Positions 14,761-19,564 of a DNA stretch of 19,564 nucleotides are shown piece after piece; position 1 is the stretch's first letter; each line of letters starts with the position of its first letter. The stretch comes from an uncultured Clostridium sp. Lineage in GTDB: Bacteria > Bacillota > Clostridia > Lachnospirales > Lachnospiraceae. The notes under the pieces are model-generated. The model saw nothing but the letters and a program-made list of their open reading frames with translations, did no database searches and was not told the DNA's origin. The stretch covers positions 1 through 19,564 of the forward strand of contig UQMJ01000036.1 of NCBI GenBank assembly GCA_900542035.1. Direction: 5' to 3'. A program made the translations under genes and the position numbers.

Positions 14761-14791
14761 GTTATATACGGCGAAGACAAGGAGTGGGAAA

Positions 14792-15103
14792 ATGGAAATT
14801 GGCATGATTTCTCTATGGGATTTGGAATACAGGCTGGACAGGGGAATGAAAATGCAGCTGGTAGATCTGCGGACGCCTGCAGAATATCAGAACGGGCATA
14901 TCTGCGGCGCGGTAAACATTCCTTACAGCCAGCTAAAAGAACGGTTTCAGGAGCTGAAGCCGGTTCCTCCTCTGGTTTTTTATTGTGCCAGGGGCAGCAC
15001 CAGCCTCCAGGCAGCGCGGATGGCGGCAGAACATGGGATTTATGCAGAATCCGTTATGAGCGGAATCGTCTATTATAGGGGGCGCTATATGATTCGGAAT
15101 TGA
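14792..15103 (+). CDS. Rhodanese-like domain protein
   Basis: This is a single-domain, 103-aa rhodanese-fold protein, probably cytoplasmic and involved in sulfur carriage or persulfide chemistry. The core motif LVDLRTPAEYQNGHICGAVNIPY spans about 23-45. The presumed active Cys65 sits in YCARGSTS, followed by SLQAARMAAEHG. The loop has Thr where many rhodaneses have Arg (C-x-x-G-x-R), so substrate choice may differ from thiosulfate. The ATG at 14792 follows AAGGAG at 7 nt; an earlier in-frame ATG has no ribosome binding site and adds an unrelated extension. The stop codon lies inside the -35 box of the next gene's promoter. Confidence 0.85.
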   Translation: MEIGMISLWDLEYRLDRGMKMQLVDLRTPAEYQNGHICGAVNIPYSQLKERFQELKPVPPLVFYCARGSTSLQAARMAAEHGIYAESVMSGIVYYRGRYMIRN

Positions 15104-15128
15104 CAATACAAGAGCTTGGCTATAAAAT
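15100..15128 (+). promoter_or_regulatory. Promoter of the phosphodiesterase-led cluster
   Basis: TTGACA (15100-15105), a 17-bp spacer and TAAAAT (15123-15128). The TGA of the rhodanese gene is part of the -35 hexamer. Initiation near 15135 would give a leader of about 26 nt. Confidence 0.65.
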
Positions 15129-15160
15129 AAAATCACGAGACAAAGAAATGGAGAATGACG

Positions 15161-15703
15161 ATGAAAATACTGTTTGCTTCTGATATTCATGGTTCCGCTT
15201 ATTACTGCGGAAAGCTTTTAGAAATATACCAAAAGTCCGGCGCAGAACGTCTGGTGCTTCTGGGCGATATTTTATACCATGGTCCCCGCAATGACCTGCC
15301 AAAGGAATATGCTCCCAAGCAGGTCATTGCTATGCTGAACGAATACAAAAATCAGATTTATGCGGTGCGGGGCAACTGTGACACAGAGGTGGATCAGATG
15401 GTGCTGGAATTCCCTGTTCTGGCAGACTATGCCCTCCTTTCATGGAATGGAAAGACCTTCTATGCAACCCACGGCCACGTATATAATCAGGACAACCTTC
15501 CTCCGGTAATGCCAGGAGACATTCTGATTCACGGCCATACCCACCTGCTGAAAGCAGAAAAAGTAGGAGACATTACCGTATTAAATCCAGGATCTGTGTC
15601 CATTCCAAAAGGCGGCAATCCCCATACATATGCCCTTTTGGAAGACAATCTCTTTACCATTTACTCATTGGAAGGGGATGTGGTAAAACAGATTCAGCTG
15701 TAA
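15161..15703 (+). CDS. yfcE: YfcE-type metallophosphoesterase
   Basis: This 180-aa calcineurin-like phosphoesterase belongs to the YfcE/MJ0936 type, known for metal-dependent phosphodiesterase activity on model substrates; the natural substrate is uncertain. The dinuclear metal ligands are all present: Asp8 and His10 (SDIHG), Asp36 (GDILYHG), Asn72 (GNCD), His104 (THGH), and His126 and His128 (HGHTH). The C-terminus carries the family motif VLNPGSVSIPKGG. The ATG at 15161 is 7 nt after GGAG; the in-frame ATG at 15155 is too close to it. A good promoter precedes the gene. A second, shorter relative lies at the end of the same cluster. Confidence 0.92.
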   Translation: MKILFASDIHGSAYYCGKLLEIYQKSGAERLVLLGDILYHGPRNDLPKEYAPKQVIAMLNEYKNQIYAVRGNCDTEVDQMVLEFPVLADYALLSWNGKTFYATHGHVYNQDNLPPVMPGDILIHGHTHLLKAEKVGDITVLNPGSVSIPKGGNPHTYALLEDNLFTIYSLEGDVVKQIQL

Positions 15704-15739
15704 TGGATGGAAGACCGGTTTAAGAGAGAGGATAAAAAT

Positions 15740-16924
15740 TTGAAAACAATGGAACTGATCGCGCCCTGCCACTTTGGCCTGGAAGCGGTTTTAAAAAAAG
15801 AAATTTACGATTTGGGCTATGAGATTTCCAAAGTAGAAGACGGCAGAGTTACGTTTATTGGAGATGAAGAAGCAATTTGCCGCGCTAACGTATTCCTGCG
15901 CACTGCAGAGCGCGTGCTGTTAAAAGTAGGAAGTTTTCCGGCAACAACGTTTGAAGAACTATTTCAGGGAACCAAGTCCATTGCCTGGGAGGATTATCTG
16001 CCTCAGGATGGAAAATTCTGGGTTGCCAAAGCATCTTCGATTAAGAGCAAACTGTTCAGCCCCTCTGATATTCAGTCGATTATGAAAAAAGCCATGGTAG
16101 AGCGGATGAAGGCTCACTACGGCGTTTCCTGGTTTCCGGAAACCGGAGCCAGTTTCCCTTTGCGGGTATTCCTGTTTAAAGATGTGGTTACCATCGGCAT
16201 TGACACCAGCGGAGATTCCCTCCACAAGAGAGGTTACCGGACGCTGACCAGCAAAGCGCCAATTACGGAAACTCTGGCAGCAGCCCTTCTTTATCTGACC
16301 CCATGGAATAAAGACCGGATTTTGGTAGACCCGTTCTGCGGAAGCGGGACGTTCCCCATTGAAGCGGCCATGATGGCAGCTAATATCGCGCCTGGAATGG
16401 AACGTTCTTTCCTGGCAGAGGACTGGAAAGGACTGATTCCCAGAAAATTGTGGTATGAAGCCATGGATGAGGCTCAGGATTTAGTGGATCGCTCTGTCCA
16501 GACGGATATTCAGGGATACGATATTGACGGAGACATTGTAAAAGCGGCCAGAGCCAATGCCCAGGCAGCCGGAGTGGATCACCTGATTCATTTCCAGCAG
16601 AGACCGGTCAGCGCGCTAAGCCATCCGAAAAAATACGGATTTATTATTTCCAATCCGCCTTATGGAGAGCGAATCGAAGAAAAAGAAAACTTGCCGGCGC
16701 TGTATCGGGAAATTGGCGAGCGGTATGCGGCCCTGGATTCCTGGTCTATGTATCTGATTACAGCCTATGCAGATGCAGAAAAGGCCATTGGAAAAAAGGC
16801 GGATAAAAACCGGAAGATTTATAATGGTATGATGAAGACCTATTTCTACCAGTTTATGGGACCAAAGCCGCCCAGACGGGAAAATAACAACTTTATCAGA
16901 AAGCCGGATAATGCCGGCGAATAA
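15740..16924 (+). CDS. THUMP-domain class I SAM-dependent RNA methyltransferase (RlmL/YpsC type)
   Basis: This protein probably methylates 23S rRNA guanine, as does the N-terminal half of E. coli RlmL (m2G2445). An N-terminal ferredoxin-like plus THUMP region (about 5-155) is followed by a Rossmann methyltransferase of the UPF0020 family. Motif I is DPFCGSGTFPIEAA (197-210), the acidic SAM contact is in GYDID (259-263) and the catalytic motif IV is NPPYGER (305-311). The C-terminus is basic. The TTG at 15740 is favoured because GAGAGGA lies 7 nt upstream; an ATG at 15749 is too far from it and the ATG at 15707 has no ribosome binding site, so the start is uncertain by a few codons. The gene follows the phosphodiesterase after 36 bp and overlaps the next gene by 14 bp. 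Confidence 0.88.
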   Translation: MKTMELIAPCHFGLEAVLKKEIYDLGYEISKVEDGRVTFIGDEEAICRANVFLRTAERVLLKVGSFPATTFEELFQGTKSIAWEDYLPQDGKFWVAKASSIKSKLFSPSDIQSIMKKAMVERMKAHYGVSWFPETGASFPLRVFLFKDVVTIGIDTSGDSLHKRGYRTLTSKAPITETLAAALLYLTPWNKDRILVDPFCGSGTFPIEAAMMAANIAPGMERSFLAEDWKGLIPRKLWYEAMDEAQDLVDRSVQTDIQGYDIDGDIVKAARANAQAAGVDHLIHFQQRPVSALSHPKKYGFIISNPPYGERIEEKENLPALYREIGERYAALDSWSMYLITAYADAEKAIGKKADKNRKIYNGMMKTYFYQFMGPKPPRRENNNFIRKPDNAGE

Positions 16925-18203
16925 TGGCCGCTTCCGGCAAAAGACCATAGTCCGATCGGCCTTTTTGATCGGCGTTTCCGTCTGCATAGGGGGATTCCTT
17001 CTGACAGCCAGCGCTTGCAACAGACAGAAAAAGCTTCCTCCTTCCTATGATTACCGGAAAGAGGGCAGGGCGCCTGGCGTGAAAAATCAGCAGGATTTGG
17101 GAACCTGCTGGGCGTTTGCGTCCTTAGGAGCTTTGGAATCCTCTTTGCTGCCCCAAGAAAGCTGGGATTTTTCAGAGGATCATATGTCGCACAGGAACAG
17201 CTTCCATATGGATCAGAATGCAGGCGGAGACTACATTATGTCGCTGGCCTATCTGCTTTCCTGGCAGGGGCCGGTAACCGAGGAGGAAGACCCTTACCAT
17301 GACGGGATTTCTCCGGTTGGGCTGAAAGCTGCAAAACACGTCCAGGAAGTGCGGATTCTTCCGGAGGGAGACAGGGAGGCTATAAAGAGGGCAGTGCTGG
17401 AACAAGGCGGCGTCCAGAGCTCTTTGTATACGTCGCTAAAAAATTCAGACAGCCAGTCCATGTATTATCAGAAGGAATATGCGGCATATTATTATGATGG
17501 TCAGGAAGAGGCGAACCACGATACGGTAATTGTAGGCTGGGATGATCAGTATCCGAAGGAAAATTTTACTATCCTGCCGCCGGAAGACGGCGCTTTTTTA
17601 TGTGTCAGCAGCTGGGGAGAAGAGTTTGGCGATAGAGGATATTTCTACGTCTCTTATTATGATTCCAATCTGGGAAAGAACAATCTGGTCTATACAAGAA
17701 TTGACAATCCGGATAATTATGATAAGATTTATCAGACGGATCTCTGCGGCTGGGCCGGCCAGGCAGGATATGGAACAGAAACTGCTTATGGAGCGAATGT
17801 ATATGAGGCACAGGAACAGGAACAGCTGTCAGCTGCCGGATTTTACGCTACAGGAGCCGAGACAGATTATAAGATTTACGGAATTTTGAATCCGGAAGAG
17901 ACGTTTGAACACCGGATCCTTCTGGCAGAAGGGAGTTTTTCAGACGCGGGATATTATACCGTTGATTTTGAAAGTCCGATGGAACTGGAAGCGGGAGAGA
18001 GATTTGGGCTGCTGCTGGAAATTACCACAAAAGACAGTACTCAGCCGGTTGCCATTGAATATCAGGCGGACGAGAGAAAAGGCGCGGCAGATATTACCGA
18101 TGGAGAAGGATATTTAAGCTATGACGGCATCCATTTTCAGAGAACAGAGACTACGATGGGGTGCAATGTCTGCTTAAAGGCATATACAAGGAGAATACCA
18201 TGA
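16911..18203 (+). CDS. Lipoprotein-like papain-family (C1) peptidase with lectin-like C-terminal domain
   Basis: The 430-aa protein begins with a signal sequence (about 15-36). This ends in ASAC, a weak lipobox with Cys36 as possible lipid anchor, so it probably acts outside the membrane. The C1A peptidase domain (about 43-262) has oxyanion Gln60, nucleophile Cys66 in GTCWAFAS and His203 in NHDTVIVGWDD. The usual NSWG Asn is Ser233 (SSWGEEFGDRGYFYVSY). The C-terminal part (about 268-425) resembles the lectin-like domain often attached to clostridial C1 peptidases. The gene overlaps the methyltransferase by 14 bp and rdgB by 4 bp (ATGA), so translation is probably coupled, although no clear ribosome binding site precedes its start. 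Substrate unknown. The missing Asn may lower or alter activity. Confidence 0.85.
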   Translation: MPANNGRFRQKTIVRSAFLIGVSVCIGGFLLTASACNRQKKLPPSYDYRKEGRAPGVKNQQDLGTCWAFASLGALESSLLPQESWDFSEDHMSHRNSFHMDQNAGGDYIMSLAYLLSWQGPVTEEEDPYHDGISPVGLKAAKHVQEVRILPEGDREAIKRAVLEQGGVQSSLYTSLKNSDSQSMYYQKEYAAYYYDGQEEANHDTVIVGWDDQYPKENFTILPPEDGAFLCVSSWGEEFGDRGYFYVSYYDSNLGKNNLVYTRIDNPDNYDKIYQTDLCGWAGQAGYGTETAYGANVYEAQEQEQLSAAGFYATGAETDYKIYGILNPEETFEHRILLAEGSFSDAGYYTVDFESPMELEAGERFGLLLEITTKDSTQPVAIEYQADERKGAADITDGEGYLSYDGIHFQRTETTMGCNVCLKAYTRRIP

Positions 18204-18811
18204 AAGAAACCATAGTTTTTGCAACAGGAAATGAAGGAAAAATGAGGGAAGTACGGATGATCCTGGCTGATTTGGGGATGGAGATACTGTCTATGAAAGA
18301 AGCCGGAGTCCATGCAGATATTGTAGAAGACGGGGAGACCTTTGCGCAGAATGCAGAGATTAAAGCCAAAGCGGTCTGGGCCAGGACGGGCGGCATTGTA
18401 CTGGCAGATGATTCTGGTCTGGCAGTTGATTATCTGGGAGGAGAGCCAGGGGTTTACTCTGCCAGATATATGGGAGAAGATACTTCCTATGATATTAAAA
18501 ACCAGGCGATTATTGACCGGTTAAAGGGAGCAAAAGGGAAAGAGCGGTCTGCGCGGTTTGTCTGCGACATTGCCGCAGTTTTACCGGATGGGACAGTTAT
18601 CCATACGGAAGGCTTCATGGAAGGGCAGATTGCGGAAAAACCGGCGGGAACGGAAGGATTCGGGTACGATCCCATTCTTTACATTCCGGAGCTTGGAGTG
18701 ACCAGCGCAGAGCTGACGCTGGAGCAGAAAAATCAAATCAGCCACAGGGGGAAAGCGCTGCGCGCCATGAAGGAAGAGCTTTTTAAGAGGTACAGAGGAG
18801 AAGAGTTATGA
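18200..18811 (+). CDS. rdgB: XTP/dITP diphosphatase (RdgB/HAM1 family)
   Basis: This enzyme hydrolyses dITP, XTP and related non-canonical purine triphosphates to monophosphates, keeping deaminated bases out of DNA and RNA. The 203-aa length is normal. It has the N-terminal FATGNEGKMREV motif (7-18), the metal/catalytic segment LADDSGLAVDYLGGEPGVYSARY (68-90), GFGYDPIL (153-160) and SHRGKALRAM (181-190). The ATG at 18200 follows AGGAG at 6 nt and overlaps the upstream TGA as ATGA. The gene overlaps the next one in the same way. The rdgB-phosphodiesterase pair matches the ysnA-ysnB arrangement of Bacillus. Confidence 0.95.
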   Translation: MKETIVFATGNEGKMREVRMILADLGMEILSMKEAGVHADIVEDGETFAQNAEIKAKAVWARTGGIVLADDSGLAVDYLGGEPGVYSARYMGEDTSYDIKNQAIIDRLKGAKGKERSARFVCDIAAVLPDGTVIHTEGFMEGQIAEKPAGTEGFGYDPILYIPELGVTSAELTLEQKNQISHRGKALRAMKEELFKRYRGEEL

Positions 18812-19305
18812 AGATTTTAATTGTCAGTGATACCCATCGGAAAGACGACAATCTGAAAAAGGTAATCGAACAGGTAAAACCCATTGATATGTTTATCCAT
18901 CTGGGAGATTCAGAAGGAAGCGAACAGTTTATCCCAGAATGGTTAAATCCGGACTGCAGCATCCAGATGGTACGGGGGAACAATGATTTCTTTTCCAACC
19001 TGGACCGAGAGAGGGAAATCCGGATTGGAAGATATCGGGTACTGCTGACGCATGGACATTATTATAATGTATCCCTTGGGACAGAAATGATTACAAATGA
19101 AGCGGCGGACCGGAAACTGGATATTGTGATGTTTGGACATACCCATCGCCCCTGCTACGAAGTCCAGGATGGTATTGTAGTTTTAAACCCAGGAAGCCTG
19201 TCTTATCCCAGACAGGAGGGAAGAAGGCCGTCCTATATGATGATGGAGCTGAACGAACGGGGAGAGGCACAGTTTGAACTCCGCTACGTAGAAAGAGACT
19301 GGTAA
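18808..19305 (+). CDS. ysnB: YsnB/YfcE-type metallophosphoesterase
   Basis: This 165-aa calcineurin-like phosphodiesterase has the standard metal ligands: SDTHR at the N-terminus, HLGDSEG, RGNND, THGHYYNV and FGHTHRP, followed by VVLNPGSLSYPRQ. It overlaps rdgB by 4 bp (ATGA), with AGGAGAAG upstream as ribosome binding site. Its role in the cell is not settled, but linkage to rdgB is widespread in Firmicutes. It is distantly similar to the 180-aa enzyme at the head of this cluster. It is the last gene of the run. Confidence 0.92.
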   Translation: MKILIVSDTHRKDDNLKKVIEQVKPIDMFIHLGDSEGSEQFIPEWLNPDCSIQMVRGNNDFFSNLDREREIRIGRYRVLLTHGHYYNVSLGTEMITNEAADRKLDIVMFGHTHRPCYEVQDGIVVLNPGSLSYPRQEGRRPSYMMMELNERGEAQFELRYVERDW

Positions 19306-19317
19306 TCCAGAAAAACA

Positions 19318-19375
19318 GGACTTCTCTGGGAAATTTCAAAAAAACCAGAATCCCAGAGAAGCCCGTAAAATGGGC
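19318..19375. other. Large hairpin and overlapping small hairpin after ysnB
   Basis: A 14-bp stem with one mismatch (19318-19331 with 19351-19364) encloses a 19-nt A-rich loop. GCCC at its 3' foot (19361-19364) can instead pair with GGGC at 19372-19375. No T run follows on the plus strand, so it is not a standard terminator there. On the minus strand it is followed by CTGTTTTTC, which would suit termination of transcription arriving from the right. It may also protect the 3' end of the operon mRNA. Confidence 0.6.
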
Positions 19376-19390
19376 ATAAAGTGTACTTAC

Positions 19391-19461
19391 AAAATAAAAA
19401 ATTTAAAAAGTAGAAAAAAATTAAAAAAATAGTTGACATTTTAAAACACATAGTATATAAT
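19391..19461 (+). promoter_or_regulatory. Strong tRNA promoter with A-tract UP-like element
   Basis: TTGACA (19433-19438), 17 bp, TATAAT (19456-19461) is a perfect consensus. Upstream, 19391-19432 is almost pure A/T with several A-tracts, like an UP element of stable-RNA promoters. Initiation near 19468 gives a precursor leader of about 46 nt. Confidence 0.85.
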
Positions 19462-19513
19462 TACTCTTGCGTTGAGGGAAAGCGATAAAAACAACAACGA
19501 CTTCCCAGTATAA

Positions 19514-19564
19514 CGGGGTGTGGCTCAGCTTGGCTAGAGCGCCTGGTTTGGGACCAGGAGGTCG
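19514..19564 (+). tRNA. tRNA-Pro (UGG), 5' portion
   Basis: The acceptor strand is CGGGGTG (19514-19520), followed by T-G and a D arm with stem GCTC/GAGC. The anticodon arm is CCTGG-TTTGGGA-CCAGG (19542-19558), which gives anticodon TGG at 19549-19551. The gene runs off the window in the variable loop, so the T arm and acceptor 3' strand are not seen. A perfect promoter lies upstream. Confidence 0.93.

Noticed and set aside
14687..14791. N-terminal extension of the rhodanese protein
   Set aside because: The earlier ATG lacks a ribosome binding site and the candidate promoter lies inside this stretch; AAGGAG precedes the ATG at 14792.

Overview
The window looks like a chromosome segment of a low-to-mid GC Gram-positive anaerobe of the class Clostridia, most likely Lachnospiraceae. 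The pointers are strong AGGAGG-type ribosome binding sites, TTGACA/TATAAT promoters, a surface protein built of cell-wall-binding (choline-binding-like) repeats, a clostridial FtsH subtype with a HEIGH zinc motif, NlpC/P60 and papain-like (C1) extracytoplasmic peptidases, and a serC-serA pair without serB. The assignment rests on gene types and style, not on a database search.

Layout. (1) Positions 1-55 hold the tail of a plus-strand gene, probably a sugar ABC transporter permease. (2) Positions 73-1865 hold two tandem, paralogous tyrosine recombinases on the minus strand. They are divergent from a secreted 516-aa repeat surface protein (2094-3644), which ends in a strong terminator. The roughly 230-bp divergent region holds a promoter for each side and a cluster of short repeats. 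(3) Positions 3952-10758 form a biosynthetic run: leuB, ilvD, ilvB (branched-chain amino acids), then serC and serA (serine). It is driven by a promoter whose -35 box lies in a perfect 12-bp palindrome. (4) Positions 10882-13398 hold a MarR-family regulator divergent from ftsH. One 18-bp palindrome sits between the two facing -35 boxes. (5) Positions 13573-14352 encode a secreted NlpC/P60 peptidase with a consensus promoter. It is followed by a 54-aa small ORF with N-S-S-K/R repeats that has its own promoter, ribosome binding site and terminator. (6) Positions 14792-19305 hold a tight housekeeping cluster: a rhodanese-like protein, a YfcE-type phosphodiesterase, a THUMP-domain RNA methyltransferase, a lipoprotein-like C1 peptidase with a lectin-like C-terminus, RdgB, and a second YfcE/YsnB-type phosphodiesterase. 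The last junctions overlap by 4-14 bp. (7) The window ends inside a tRNA-Pro(UGG) gene with a perfect-consensus promoter.

How the parts work together. The amino-acid genes act on shared central-carbon precursors (pyruvate and 3-phosphoglycerate). FtsH and its MarR neighbour look like a self-contained membrane quality-control unit under one operator. The downstream cluster mixes RNA modification, nucleotide-pool cleaning and metal-dependent phosphodiesterases. The most unusual parts are the recombinase pair facing a single surface-repeat gene (a possible but unproven phase-variation or DNA-rearrangement module), the shared MarR/ftsH operator, and the unannotated NSSK-repeat microprotein. No CRISPR array, insertion sequence or rRNA gene was seen.
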